The position numbers were made by a program, and so were the translations under genes. This document shows, in pieces, positions 19,244 to 28,187 of a DNA stretch of 64,000 nucleotides (position 1 is its first letter; every line of letters starts with the position of its first letter). The notes beneath the pieces are model-generated. The model made no database searches. It had not been told where the DNA came from and saw only the letters and a program-made list of their open reading frames with translations. Origin of the DNA: Bordetella petrii (lineage in GTDB: Bacteria; Pseudomonadota; Gammaproteobacteria; Burkholderiales; Burkholderiaceae_B); assembly GCF_017356245.1 (NCBI RefSeq), contig NZ_JAFMZZ010000001.1, positions 1,693,698 through 1,757,697 of the forward strand, in the 5' to 3' direction.

Positions 19244-20281
19244 ATGGATTTCACGATAGCGCTCATCCTGCTGCAGGACGGCATCGTCAACGGCGCCATC
19301 TATGCGCTGCTGGGCATGGCGCTGGTGCTGGTCTTCACTGTCACCCGCGTCATTTTCATTCCGCAGGGCGAGTTCGTGGCGTTCGGCGCCCTGACGCTGG
19401 CCATGCTGGTCAACGGCCGGGTGCCGGGCACCGCCTATTTGCTGCCGCTGCTGGGCGCCATCGTGCTGGTGCTGGAAATCCTGCGGGCCCTGCGCACCGG
19501 CGCCTGGTCGGCGCTGCCCAAGGTGCTGCTGACTTGCGTGGCCGTGCCGCTGGCCCTGCTGTGGCTGACCGCCGGCTATGCCGGCGAAGGCAATTCGCTG
19601 TGGCTGAACATGCTGCTGACGCTGGCGCTTATCGTGCCGATGGGGCCCATGGTGTATCGCATCGTCTACCAGCCGCTGGCCGAAGCCTCGGTGCTGGTGC
19701 TGCTGATCGTATCGGTTGCCGTGCACTTCGCCCTGACCGGCCTGGCGCTGGTGTTTTTCGGGGCCGAGGGCTGGCGCACGCCGGCCTTCGTGAGCGGGCA
19801 GATCAACATCGGCCCCGCCACCTGGTCGGCGCAGAGCCTGTTCGTGGTGGGTACCTGCATCCTGCTGATCGTGGCCCTGTGGCTGTTCTTCGATAAGACT
19901 CTGTACGGCCGCGCGCTGCGCGCCACCGCCGTCAACCGGCGCGGGGCGCGGCTGGTGGGCATCAGCACCAGCATGTCGGGCAGCCTGACTTTCACCCTGG
20001 CGGTGGCCATCGGCGCCATGTCGGGCATGCTGATCGCGCCCATCACCACGGTCTACTACGACACGGGGTTCCTGATCGGCCTGAAGGGCTTCGTGGGCGC
20101 CATCATCGGCGGGCTGGGCAGCTACCCGGTGGCGGCCGCGGGCGCGGTGCTGGTGGGCGTACTGGAATCATTCTCGTCGTTCTGGGCCAGCGCCTACAAG
20201 GAAGTGATTGTGTTCACGCTGATCATCCCGGTCCTGGTGTGGCGATCGTTCAGCAGCCACCATGCTGACGACGAGGAATAA
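19244..20281 (+). CDS. LivH-type ABC permease
   Basis: A 345-residue inner-membrane permease of the LivH family: N-terminal [19 protein letters not shown] and C-terminal [23 protein letters not shown] are diagnostic. It is about 50 residues longer than usual because of an added hydrophobic segment after residue 55 (about 60-125). GTAGTGG precedes the ATG only weakly. It is followed after 5 bases by the LivM-LivG fusion gene and works with it as the second half of the membrane channel. Confidence 0.9.
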   Translation: MDFTIALILLQDGIVNGAIYALLGMALVLVFTVTRVIFIPQGEFVAFGALTLAMLVNGRVPGTAYLLPLLGAIVLVLEILRALRTGAWSALPKVLLTCVAVPLALLWLTAGYAGEGNSLWLNMLLTLALIVPMGPMVYRIVYQPLAEASVLVLLIVSVAVHFALTGLALVFFGAEGWRTPAFVSGQINIGPATWSAQSLFVVGTCILLIVALWLFFDKTLYGRALRATAVNRRGARLVGISTSMSGSLTFTLAVAIGAMSGMLIAPITTVYYDTGFLIGLKGFVGAIIGGLGSYPVAAAGAVLVGVLESFSSFWASAYKEVIVFTLIIPVLVWRSFSSHHADDEE

Positions 20282-20286
20282 GCACC

Positions 20287-22116
20287 ATGAACCGCATCCT
20301 GCTTATCGCATTCATCGCGCTGTTGGCCGTCTTGCCGATGGCGCCGGCCACGCCGGAATTCTGGATTACGCAGCTCAACTACATCGGGCTGGCGGCCCTG
20401 GTGGCGCTGGGCCTGGTGCTGCTGACTGGCGTGGGCGGCCTGACCTCGTTCGGCCAGGCGGCCTTCGTGGGCCTGGGCGCCTATACCACCGCCGTCATGA
20501 CCAGCCACTTCGGCGCATCGCCTTGGCTGGCCCTGCCCGTGGGGCTGCTGCTGACGGCCGTGGTGGCGTACCTGCTGGGCATCATCACGCTGCGGCTGTC
20601 CGGCCATTACCTGCCGCTGGGCACCATCGCCTGGGGCCTGTCGCTGTATTTCCTGTTCGGCAACCTGGACTGGCTGGGCAAGCACGACGGCATCGCCGGG
20701 CTCGAGCCGATCAGCGTGTTCGGCTTTTCGCTGGCCAGCGGCCGGCACATTTATTACCTGATCTGGCTGTGCCTGCTGTTGTCGTTGTGGGCCACCAGCA
20801 ACCTACTCAGCTCGCGCCCCGGGCGCGCCATCCGCGCGCTTAAAAGCGGCGCCGGCATGGCCGAGTCGATGGGCGTGAACACGGCGGCCTACAAGGTGGT
20901 GATCTTCGTCTGGGCGGCGCTGCTGGCCTGCCTGTCGGGGTGGATCTACGCGCACATGCAGCGCGCCGTCAGCCCCAGCCCGTTCGGCCTGAACTACGGC
21001 ATCGAGTATCTGTTCATGGCGGTGGTGGGCGGCGCCGGCCATGTCTGGGGCGCGGTGGTCGGCTCGGCGGTGATCCTGGGCCTGAAAGATCAGCTGCAGA
21101 ATCTGCTGCCGGCGCTGCTGGACACCGACGCCAACTTCGAACTGATCGTGTTCGGCGTGCTGCTGATCCTGGTGTTGCAGTATGCGGCCAATGGCTTGTG
21201 GCCCATTCTGTCGTCTGGCTGGGCGCGCCTGACCGGCGGCGCCGGCTCGCGCCGCAATCTGGCGCCGCCGCCCGCCGCGGCGGCCCTGGCGCAGCGCGAG
21301 CGTCCGCAGGGCGGCGCGCTGGTGCTGGAAGTGGACGCCATTCGCAAAGAGTTCGGCGGCCTGGTGGCGGTCAACGACATCTCGTTCAAAGTGCGGGCCG
21401 GCGAGATCGTCGGCCTGATCGGCCCCAACGGCGCCGGCAAGAGCACCACCTTCAACCTGATCAGCGGTGTGCTGCCGGCCACCCGCGGCCAGGTGCGCTT
21501 TCTGGGCGAGCGCATCGACGGCCAGTCGGCGCGCGAGATCGCGCGGCGCGGCGTGGGCCGTACTTTCCAGCACGTGCAGTTGCTGCCTGGCATGTCGGTG
21601 CTGGAAAACGTGGCGCTGGGCGCGCACATGCGGGCTGACGTGGGCGTGCTGGCCGGCGCGTTGCACAGCGACCGCGCGCAAGAAGCGCGGCTGCTGCACG
21701 AAGCCGCCACCCAGCTCAAGCGGGTCGGCCTGGGCGATTACCTGTACGAGCAGGCCGGCAATCTGGCGCTGGGCCAGCAGCGCATCCTGGAAATCGCCCG
21801 CGCGCTGGCCAGCGATCCGGTGCTGCTGCTGCTGGACGAGCCCGCCGCCGGGCTGCGCTACAAAGAAAAGCAGGAACTGGGCCAGGTGCTGGAACAGCTG
21901 CGCGCCGAAGGCATGAGCATCCTGCTGGTGGAACACGATATGGATTTTGTCATGCGCCTGACCAACCACCTGGTGGTGATGGATTTCGGCACCAAGCTGG
22001 CCGAAGGCGTGCCCGCCGAGGTGCAGCAGAACCCCGCCGTGCTCGAGGCATACCTGGGCGGCATCGACGACGACCTGCCGGATGCTGCCGCCCCGGCAAC
22101 CGGGAGCGCCCAATGA
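20287..22116 (+). CDS. Fused LivM permease - LivG ATPase
   Basis: A 609-residue protein. Residues 1-310 are a LivM-type permease with eight or more membrane helices ([41 protein letters not shown]). After an Ala/Pro-rich linker (about 318-345) residues 349-600 are a LivG-type ABC ATPase: Walker [10 protein letters not shown], the LivG-specific [24 protein letters not shown], a degenerate signature ([16 protein letters not shown]) and Walker [12 protein letters not shown]. Fusion physically ties one channel half to one ATPase. The end overlaps the livF start by 4 bases. Confidence 0.93.
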   Translation: MNRILLIAFIALLAVLPMAPATPEFWITQLNYIGLAALVALGLVLLTGVGGLTSFGQAAFVGLGAYTTAVMTSHFGASPWLALPVGLLLTAVVAYLLGIITLRLSGHYLPLGTIAWGLSLYFLFGNLDWLGKHDGIAGLEPISVFGFSLASGRHIYYLIWLCLLLSLWATSNLLSSRPGRAIRALKSGAGMAESMGVNTAAYKVVIFVWAALLACLSGWIYAHMQRAVSPSPFGLNYGIEYLFMAVVGGAGHVWGAVVGSAVILGLKDQLQNLLPALLDTDANFELIVFGVLLILVLQYAANGLWPILSSGWARLTGGAGSRRNLAPPPAAAALAQRERPQGGALVLEVDAIRKEFGGLVAVNDISFKVRAGEIVGLIGPNGAGKSTTFNLISGVLPATRGQVRFLGERIDGQSAREIARRGVGRTFQHVQLLPGMSVLENVALGAHMRADVGVLAGALHSDRAQEARLLHEAATQLKRVGLGDYLYEQAGNLALGQQRILEIARALASDPVLLLLDEPAAGLRYKEKQELGQVLEQLRAEGMSILLVEHDMDFVMRLTNHLVVMDFGTKLAEGVPAEVQQNPAVLEAYLGGIDDDLPDAAAPATGSAQ

Positions 22117-22859
22117 GCCAGGATCCGATTCTCGACGTGCGCGGGCTGAGCGCCCGTTATGGCAAGGTGGGGGCGCTTAGCGAGGCGACCCTGACAGTCG
22201 CGCCCGGCAGCATCGTGACTGTGATCGGCGCCAACGGCGCGGGCAAGTCGACCATGCTCAACGCCATGATGGGCGCGCTGCCAGGCACCGGCCACGCATC
22301 TGGCGCCGTGCGCTATGCAGGCACCGATGTGTCGGGCTGGACAGTCGAGCGGCGCGTGGCGGCCGGCATGTCGCTGGTGCCCGAGCGGCGCGAGCTGTTC
22401 GGCAGCATGTCGGTAGAAGACAACCTGCTGCTGGGCGGATTCCGCCGCTACCGGGCGCGCGAAAGCGGCTGGCGCGGCACGCTGGACGAGGTGTTCGAGC
22501 TGTTTCCGCGCTTGCGCGAACGGCGCCGCCAGGAAGCGGGCACGCTATCGGGCGGCGAGCGGCAGATGCTGGCCGTGGGCCGGGCCCTGATGGCCAAGCC
22601 GCGCCTGCTGATGCTGGACGAGCCCAGCCTGGGGCTGGCGCCGCGCATCGTGCGGGAAATTTTCCACATCATTGCGCGGCTGCGCGAAACCGGCGTGGCG
22701 ATCCTGCTGGTCGAGCAGAACGCGCGCGCCGCCCTGCAGGTGGCCGACTATGGCTATGTGCTGGAAACCGGCGAGGTGATTCTGCACGGCCCGGCGCGCG
22801 ACCTGGCCGGCAACCCGCGCGTGATCGAAAGCTACCTGGGGTTGGGCAAGACGGCTTGA
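22113..22859 (+). CDS. LivF-type ABC ATPase
   Basis: A 248-residue ATPase of the LivF family: Walker [10 protein letters not shown], signature [15 protein letters not shown], Walker [14 protein letters not shown] and the H-loop equivalent [11 protein letters not shown]. It completes the first Liv importer as the partner of the ATPase domain of the preceding fusion protein. Translation is coupled to the fusion gene by an ATGA overlap. A weak stem-loop (about 22877-22898) lies in the 51-base gap before the convergent iclR-type gene. Confidence 0.93.
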   Translation: MSQDPILDVRGLSARYGKVGALSEATLTVAPGSIVTVIGANGAGKSTMLNAMMGALPGTGHASGAVRYAGTDVSGWTVERRVAAGMSLVPERRELFGSMSVEDNLLLGGFRRYRARESGWRGTLDEVFELFPRLRERRRQEAGTLSGGERQMLAVGRALMAKPRLLMLDEPSLGLAPRIVREIFHIIARLRETGVAILLVEQNARAALQVADYGYVLETGEVILHGPARDLAGNPRVIESYLGLGKTA

Positions 22860-22910
22860 GGGGCGCTTCGGGGCCAGGCACCGTGCGTGGCGCCTGATCC
22901 CTGGCGTTGC

Positions 22911-23630
22911 CTAGGCTTTGCCGCCGGGCCAGCGGCCGCCCAGCGCCTGGGTGGCCGCGGCGGCTGCCGCGCCGGCCAGCTGCGACATTTTCTTGATGGC
23001 GGCCGGCGTGAAGCGTTCTTTGGGGCCCGACAGGGAAATGGCTCCGCACATTTCGCCATCGGGGCCGAACACGGGGCAGGCCACCGCCGCGCAGTTGGGG
23101 TCGCGCTCGCCCATCGAGATCAGCGCCAGCCCGGCCTGCGCCGGCGGCTGGTGCTTGACCAGGTAGGCGGTCAGCAGCCGTCCGGCTGCGCCCTTGTCGA
23201 GCGGCAGCAGGTCGCCCACGCGGATGCGGTCGAGGGTGGAATGATGCGAATCGACGCGCAGCAGGCACACGCGCGACTGGGCATCGTGATAGGCGTGGAA
23301 CGACGCGCTTTCGGTGCCCTGGTCGACCAGCTGGCGCAGCAGCGGCTGCACGGCCTCGGTCAGGCGGTAGGTGGCTTCGTAGGCGCGCCCCAGGCGATGC
23401 GCGTAGGGGCCCAGCGCATACCGGCCATCGGCGCGCCGCACGACCAGGGCGGATTTTTCGAGCGAGGCAATGAGCCGCAGCAGCGTGCTTTTGTAGAACC
23501 CCGTGGCCCGGGACAGGTCGGCCAGGCTGATGGCGTCGGTGCGTTGGGCGATGGCATCGACGATGGCCAGGGCGCGTTCGACGGCGGCAACGCCGTCGGA
23601 AGAGGGCTCGGATTGGGGGCTGCGGCTCAT
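22911..23630 (-). CDS. IclR-family transcriptional regulator
   Basis: A 239-residue regulator with an N-terminal winged helix-turn-helix (about 12-75, SLADLSRATGFYKSTLLRLI) and a C-terminal GAF-like effector domain containing GPKERFTPAAIKKM. IclR proteins repress or activate adjacent catabolic operons in response to small acids. It is the last gene of the minus-strand arm of the divergent cluster and the obvious candidate to bind the two 17-bp palindromes near 28 kb. That assignment is inferred from proximity. Confidence 0.92.
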   Translation of the reverse strand: MSRSPQSEPSSDGVAAVERALAIVDAIAQRTDAISLADLSRATGFYKSTLLRLIASLEKSALVVRRADGRYALGPYAHRLGRAYEATYRLTEAVQPLLRQLVDQGTESASFHAYHDAQSRVCLLRVDSHHSTLDRIRVGDLLPLDKGAAGRLLTAYLVKHQPPAQAGLALISMGERDPNCAAVACPVFGPDGEMCGAISLSGPKERFTPAAIKKMSQLAGAAAAAATQALGGRWPGGKA

Positions 23631-23645
23631 GGGTCGGGCAGGAAG

Positions 23646-24545
23646 TTAATCGGGGTCGGCCGGGCCGGCATCGATGCTGCGGCTGATGACCGGGAAGTAG
23701 CGGTCACCCTGGCCCTGGTCGATGGCGGCGGCGAACCAGCGCTCGACGTTGCGGGCCCCCGATGCATCCACGCCGGTTTGCGCGGCCAGAGCCAGCGCGT
23801 AGCGCAAGTCTTTGCGGGCGTACTCGACCGAGAAGGCTTTCTCGGGAAAATCCCCGGGCAGCATAGCCTTTAAGCCATGGTTGCGCAACGCGAAGCTGTC
23901 CGCCGACCCGCGGGTGAAGGTCTCGAGCAGCAGTTGCGGGTCGACGCCCGAACGCCGCGCGATGGCGCGGGCTTCGGAAAGCGCGGTCACGGTCTCGAAC
24001 AGCACCATGTTGTTCAGGATCTTCACCACCTGCCCGCTGCCCACCGGACCGCAGTGCGTGATTTCGGAGGCGAACGTCGCGATCAGCGGCTGCACCCGCG
24101 CAAACACGGCCGCATCGCCGCCCACCATCACCGACAGCGTGCCTGCCTCGGCGGCGGCGCGCGTGCGGGCCACCGGGGCGTCGATGAACAAGGCTCCCCT
24201 GGCGGCGAATTCCGCGGCCAGGGCGCGCGTCGTGTCGATGGGCGAGGTGCTGGTGTCGACGATTATCTGGCCCTGCCGCGCATGGGCCAGCAGGCCCTGC
24301 GGACCGCGCGCCACGTCGGCCACCACTTCGCCGGAAGGCAGCGACAGGAACAGGATGTCGCACTGCTGCGCGACTTCGGCCACCGAGGCGGCGGCGGCCA
24401 CGCCGTGCGCGGCCAGGCGCTGCAGAGGGGCCGGGTTGCTGTCATAGCCCAGCACCGGCAGCCCGCATTTCTGGGCCAGGTTGCGGCAGATGGGTTCGCC
24501 CATTACGCCCATGCCGATGAAGCCGGCATGCTTGAAATCTGTCAT
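23646..24545 (-). CDS. NAD(P)-binding beta-hydroxyacid dehydrogenase (3-hydroxyisobutyrate dehydrogenase family)
   Basis: A 299-residue enzyme with the Rossmann motif GFIGMGVMGEPICRNL, the substrate-binding DAPVARTRAAAEAGTLSVMVGG (variant of DAPVSGG) and the catalytic-lysine region GSGQVVKILNNMVLF. The family oxidises short beta-hydroxyacids such as 3-hydroxyisobutyrate, tartronate semialdehyde or glycerate derivatives. It sits between an aldehyde dehydrogenase gene and the regulator, suggesting a dehydrogenase-dehydrogenase route from hydroxyacid to acid. The exact substrate cannot be told. Confidence 0.9.
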   Translation of the reverse strand: MTDFKHAGFIGMGVMGEPICRNLAQKCGLPVLGYDSNPAPLQRLAAHGVAAAASVAEVAQQCDILFLSLPSGEVVADVARGPQGLLAHARQGQIIVDTSTSPIDTTRALAAEFAARGALFIDAPVARTRAAAEAGTLSVMVGGDAAVFARVQPLIATFASEITHCGPVGSGQVVKILNNMVLFETVTALSEARAIARRSGVDPQLLLETFTRGSADSFALRNHGLKAMLPGDFPEKAFSVEYARKDLRYALALAAQTGVDASGARNVERWFAAAIDQGQGDRYFPVISRSIDAGPADPD

Positions 24546-24572
24546 GTGTATGGTCTCCGGAACGTGAGGGGC

Positions 24573-26039
24573 TTACATGCCCCAGTAAATGCCTTTCGAT
24601 TGCTGGTACAGGCGCAGCCCCGACAAGCCCTTCTCGCGGCCGATGCCGCTTTGCTTGAAGCCGCCGAACGGCGTGGCGATGGACAGCTGCTTGTAGGTGT
24701 TGATCCAGACGCTGCCGGCCTCGAGCTGCCGGGCCACCCGCCAGGCGCGCCGGTAATCGGCGGTCCAGATGCCCGCGGCCAGGCCGTAGGCGCTGTCGTT
24801 GGCCTGGTCGACCAGATCGTCTTCGTCGTCGAACGGCAGCACGCACAGCACCGGGCCGAAGATCTCTTCGCGCACCACGTGGGCGTCGCGTCCGAGGCCG
24901 CCCAGGATGGTGGGCAGGTAGAACGCACCCGCCTGCAGGGCCGCGGCATCGGGGCGCCGGCCGCCCAGCAGCACTTCGCCGCCCTCGGCCAGCGCGGTGC
25001 CGACCATGCCTTCGATCTTGTCGCGGTGACCGAACGAGGCGATGGGGCCCATCTGCGCGCCGTCGGCGTCGGGCAGGTCGATTTTCAGCTGCGCCGCGCG
25101 CGCCACCAGCTGCTCGATGAACGCCTGGGCGATGCCGCGCTGCACATACAGGCGCGAGCCGGCCACGCACGATTGGCCGCTGCCCTCGAAGATGCCGCCG
25201 ATCACGCTTTCGATGGCGGCCTGCTGGTCGGCATCGCCGAACACGATATGCGGCGACTTGCCGCCCAGTTCCAGCGCCACCGGCATCAGCTTGTCGGCCG
25301 CGGCGCGGGCGATGGCCCGGCCGCTGGCGGTGCCGCCAGTGAACGACACCATGCGCACACCGGGATGTTCCACCAGGCGCTTGCCGGCGGCGGCGCCCAG
25401 CCCGGTGACCACGTTCAGAATGCCCGGCGGCAGGCCGGCTTCGAGCGCGATGCGGCCCAGCTCCAGGGCCGGCGACGAGGTGACCTCCGACGGCTTAAGG
25501 ATGACGGCATTGCCAGCCGCCAGCGCCGGCGCCACCTTCTGCGCTTCCATGGTCATGGGGGAATTCCACGGCGTGATGGCCGCCACTACGCCATAGGGCT
25601 CGTACTGGGTCATCGATAAATAGTTGCCGCGGGACGGCGTGACTTCCGCGTTGAGGGTTTCGCAGACCCCCGCGTAATAGCGGAAAGTGGCGGACGCGCT
25701 GGCCACCTGGGCCTGGCATTCGCGCCAGACCTTGCCGTTCTCGATCATCTGCAGCCGCGCCAGCGTGTCGGCGTTGCGGTCCATGCCGTCGGCGATGGCG
25801 CGCAGCAGAGCGGCGCGCCTGTGCGGCAGCATGTCGCGCCAGGCGGGCTGGCGCACGGCGCGCCAGGCGGCGTCCACCGCCTGATCCACCTGTGCCTCGC
25901 CGGCCGCGCTGATCAGGAAGTTGGGCTGGCCGGTGGCGGGGTTGATGGACTCGAAGGTCGAATGCGCGTCCGCGACCCAGTTCGAGCCGATCAGCATTGG
26001 CATGGTCTGAGAGGAGGAAGATGTCTTGGTTGCTGGCAT
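24573..26039 (-). CDS. Aldehyde dehydrogenase family protein
   Basis: A 488-residue NAD(P)-dependent aldehyde dehydrogenase. Visible are the cofactor loop SFTGGTASGRAIA, the general-base region VALELGGKSPHIVF, the catalytic cysteine in GQSCVAGSR and the C-terminal GGFKQSGIGREKGLSGLRLY. It resembles the betaine-, hydroxymuconic- and gamma-aminobutyraldehyde dehydrogenase group, which oxidises aldehydes to acids. It follows the Bug receptor gene by 30 bases in the minus-strand operon. Two close starts (26039 and 26003) exist; both retain the domain. Confidence 0.93.
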   Translation of the reverse strand: MPATKTSSSSQTMPMLIGSNWVADAHSTFESINPATGQPNFLISAAGEAQVDQAVDAAWRAVRQPAWRDMLPHRRAALLRAIADGMDRNADTLARLQMIENGKVWRECQAQVASASATFRYYAGVCETLNAEVTPSRGNYLSMTQYEPYGVVAAITPWNSPMTMEAQKVAPALAAGNAVILKPSEVTSSPALELGRIALEAGLPPGILNVVTGLGAAAGKRLVEHPGVRMVSFTGGTASGRAIARAAADKLMPVALELGGKSPHIVFGDADQQAAIESVIGGIFEGSGQSCVAGSRLYVQRGIAQAFIEQLVARAAQLKIDLPDADGAQMGPIASFGHRDKIEGMVGTALAEGGEVLLGGRRPDAAALQAGAFYLPTILGGLGRDAHVVREEIFGPVLCVLPFDDEDDLVDQANDSAYGLAAGIWTADYRRAWRVARQLEAGSVWINTYKQLSIATPFGGFKQSGIGREKGLSGLRLYQQSKGIYWGM

Positions 26040-26069
26040 GGCGGATGGACTAGTGGTTGAAGGTGGCTG

Positions 26070-27050
26070 TTATTTATGAACGGCGACACCGGCCTGCGTC
26101 GCCACGGTTTTCCAGCGCTGCAGTTCATCTTGCAGAAACTGCCGGAAGTCGGCACGCGTAGAATTGGTCATCGGCTCGATGCCTGCCTCGGCCAACTGTC
26201 TGACGGTGTCGGGGTCGTGCGCGGCCTTTGTGAATGCCGCGTGCAGCTTGTCGGCAATCGCGGCTGGCGTTCCCTTCGGCGCCACCACGGCAAACCAGTT
26301 CGAAGCAGCTACCTGGGGCAGGCCGAGTTCGGCGGTGGTGGGTAGATCCGGCAGGGCAGGCGACCGTTGCTTGCCGGCCACCGCCAGTCCGCGCATCCGG
26401 CCTGACTCGATGAAGCTGCGCAATGGCGGAAGATCCATGATGATGCCGTCCACGTGCCCGGCGACCACGTCGGTCGCGGCGGGCGCACCACCCTTGTATG
26501 GTACGTGGGTTACGTTTACATGGGCGGCCGTCTTGAACAATTCGATCGCCAGGTGTGGCAGCCCGCCGGTGCCGGAAGACGCCATGGTCAGGTTCTGCTT
26601 GCCGGCCAGGCGGATGAACTCGTCCAGTGTGTGCGCAGATACGGCAGGGTTGATGGCGATGACTTCAGGCGTCATGGCAACGGTACCGATACCTTCGAAA
26701 TCGCGCAACGGGTCGTAGCGGATCTCCGCCACTGTGTGTGGATTGATGGCGAGCGTGCTGGCGCTGCCCAGCAGCAGCGTGTAGCCATCGGGCGCGGCGT
26801 GCGCGACCAGATCGCTGGCGATGGCGCCATTGGCGCCGGGCCGGTTTTCCACGACCATCGGCGCGCCGAGCAGCTGGCTGGCTTTGGCGGCGACGATGCG
26901 CGCCACTACATCGTTGGACCCTCCAGCCGCGAAACCCAGTACCAGCCTCACAGGTTTGTCGGGGTAGGAAGAGGCCGCGCTGGCCGCGGCGGCCGAGAAC
27001 AGGGTTCCAGCCAGCAGGCCGCTCAGGCCCAGGCGCACGAGGTTACGCAT
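26070..27050 (-). CDS. Bug-type tripartite tricarboxylate transporter substrate-binding protein
   Basis: A 326-residue exported receptor. A signal peptide covers about residues 1-25; the mature start YPDKPVRLVLGFAAGGSNDVVARIVA is the Bug hallmark, followed by ENRPGANGAIASDLVAHAAPDGYTLLLG. These proteins bind carboxylates or amides, normally for TctA/TctB permeases, but no such permease is in the window. The chosen ATG at 27050 lies inside the end of the racemase-like gene (8-base overlap), indicating coupling; upstream codons in this frame do not look like a signal peptide. It is similar to the Bug protein on the plus-strand arm. Confidence 0.92.
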   Translation of the reverse strand: MRNLVRLGLSGLLAGTLFSAAAASAASSYPDKPVRLVLGFAAGGSNDVVARIVAAKASQLLGAPMVVENRPGANGAIASDLVAHAAPDGYTLLLGSASTLAINPHTVAEIRYDPLRDFEGIGTVAMTPEVIAINPAVSAHTLDEFIRLAGKQNLTMASSGTGGLPHLAIELFKTAAHVNVTHVPYKGGAPAATDVVAGHVDGIIMDLPPLRSFIESGRMRGLAVAGKQRSPALPDLPTTAELGLPQVAASNWFAVVAPKGTPAAIADKLHAAFTKAAHDPDTVRQLAEAGIEPMTNSTRADFRQFLQDELQRWKTVATQAGVAVHK

Positions 27051-27888
27051 GGCTGTTCTCCGATTGCAGGATGCCGTACGAGTTACGGACACTGTTGACG
27101 ACGTCCCGGGGCGGGGTACGGAACGGCGAATGAATGTGCTGGCTCTTGGCAAGGCCGATAGAGCGTTTCAGGCTGACCAGCGTCTGTGCGAATTTCAGGC
27201 CGCAGGCGGTCGTTTCGATGACGGGCACGCCGGTGTTGGCGATGCTGTTGAAGTTGTGCTTGACGAACGCCGGGCCGAACAGCTGGCCGCCGGCGATGAT
27301 GACGTCCGCGCCATCGGCGATGCATTCGCGGGCGGTCTTTTCGAACTCAACCAGGAATTCGTCGTCTTTGCCTTCCAGGCAGCGCACGAAGTTGTCGTAG
27401 GTCATGCCGAACTTGCGCACCGGACGCGTGGCAATAGCCTTGTCCTGGAGCCCGTAGGTGCGAATGTTGTGCTCGATGATGGGCACATAACCTTCGTGCA
27501 CCGTCAGCATGGCGAACCGGCGCCCTAGCGTCGCCGCCAGCATCATCGCCGATTCGCCCGGCCCCGCCACGGGAATCGAGGCCGCCTCGCGCGCCGCGTA
27601 TAAGCCGGGGTCCCAGTGGCCGCCGACAATGGCGCCGTCGATGCCCTGTTCTTCCATTTTCAGGATGTCATTGATGACATAAACGTCGTTGATCGTGCCC
27701 AGATACAGCGACGAGAGCAATGACGTTGTTTTTTCCAGCCAGCCGATGGTGACGGACACATCGGGACCCATGACGTGTCGCGTATAGGCCTGCAGGGTTT
27801 CATCCAGCAGGTCGCCACGCGGCGTTCGATCAGGCATTGCCTTACTCAACCCAATGGGCCAATACAGTTTCATTTTTTCACCAGACAT
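27043..27888 (-). CDS. Asp/Glu/hydantoin racemase-fold protein without the family's catalytic cysteines
   Basis: A 281-residue protein. Two regions align with hydantoin/aspartate racemases: IDGAIVGGHWDPGLYAARE (83-101) and GADVIIAGGQLFGPAF (193-208). In active racemases these read like ACFGDPGL and VLGCAGM, so both catalytic cysteines are replaced, by Gly90 and Gly201. Three other cysteines (170, 189, 229) lie elsewhere. The fold is likely the racemase/maleate isomerase fold, but cysteine-dependent racemisation looks impossible. GAGGAG precedes the ATG at 27888. It is the first gene of the minus-strand arm, ahead of the Bug receptor. Confidence 0.82.
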   Translation of the reverse strand: MSGEKMKLYWPIGLSKAMPDRTPRGDLLDETLQAYTRHVMGPDVSVTIGWLEKTTSLLSSLYLGTINDVYVINDILKMEEQGIDGAIVGGHWDPGLYAAREAASIPVAGPGESAMMLAATLGRRFAMLTVHEGYVPIIEHNIRTYGLQDKAIATRPVRKFGMTYDNFVRCLEGKDDEFLVEFEKTARECIADGADVIIAGGQLFGPAFVKHNFNSIANTGVPVIETTACGLKFAQTLVSLKRSIGLAKSQHIHSPFRTPPRDVVNSVRNSYGILQSENSHA

Positions 27889-27959
27889 GATGGGAGTCTC
27901 CTCTTGTAGGTTGGTCTGTGAGTGCTGCAATCCGGCCGGCCATGACTCGCGGTTTTATC

Positions 27960-27976
27960 GTTCTGTTAGATAGAAC
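27960..27976. promoter_or_regulatory. Palindromic operator, minus-arm copy
   Basis: GTTCTGTTAGATAGAAC: 5-bp arms GTTCT/AGAAC around a 7-base centre. It is identical to the copy at 28145-28161 except for one central base. A further partial copy (TTCTGTTA) is at 27982-27989. The palindrome lies 13-29 bases downstream of the predicted minus-strand transcription start. Binding by the cluster's IclR protein is inferred. Confidence 0.75.
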
Positions 27977-27995
27977 GTATATTCTGTTATTGGCC

Positions 27996-28025
27996 ATTCT
28001 GAGCCGATGGACACAGGCTTGTCAA
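27996..28025 (-). promoter_or_regulatory. Predicted promoter of the racemase-Bug-ALDH-HIBADH-iclR arm
   Basis: On the minus strand a perfect TTGACA (28020-28025) is followed after 18 bases by CAGAAT (27996-28001). Transcription would begin near 27989, giving a leader of about 100 bases. Confidence 0.65.
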
Positions 28026-28094
28026 GCATTTGCGGCCTGGCGTCGATGCCTCGCGGCCCACGCCCGCGCAGGCAGATGAATTTGAAGAGAGGCG

Positions 28095-28123
28095 TTGCAT
28101 CCTGGGTTCAGGCAGGATAGGAT
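28095..28123 (+). promoter_or_regulatory. Predicted promoter of the MmgE-Bug-hydrolase arm
   Basis: TTGCAT (28095-28100), 17 bases, then TAGGAT (28118-28123). The start would be near 28130, so the second palindrome falls about 15-31 bases downstream, mirroring the other arm. The -35 match is weak. Confidence 0.4.
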
Positions 28124-28144
28124 TGCTTCATAAAGAGAATGACT

Positions 28145-28161
28145 GTTCTGTTAGAAAGAAC
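28145..28161. promoter_or_regulatory. Palindromic operator, plus-arm copy
   Basis: GTTCTGTTAGAAAGAAC, one base different from the copy at 27960-27976. It ends 26 bases before the MmgE/PrpD start codon. A repressor bound here would block either initiation or early elongation of the plus-strand arm. Confidence 0.75.
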
Positions 28162-28187
28162 GATAAGCAATAGGAGCTGAATAGGAA

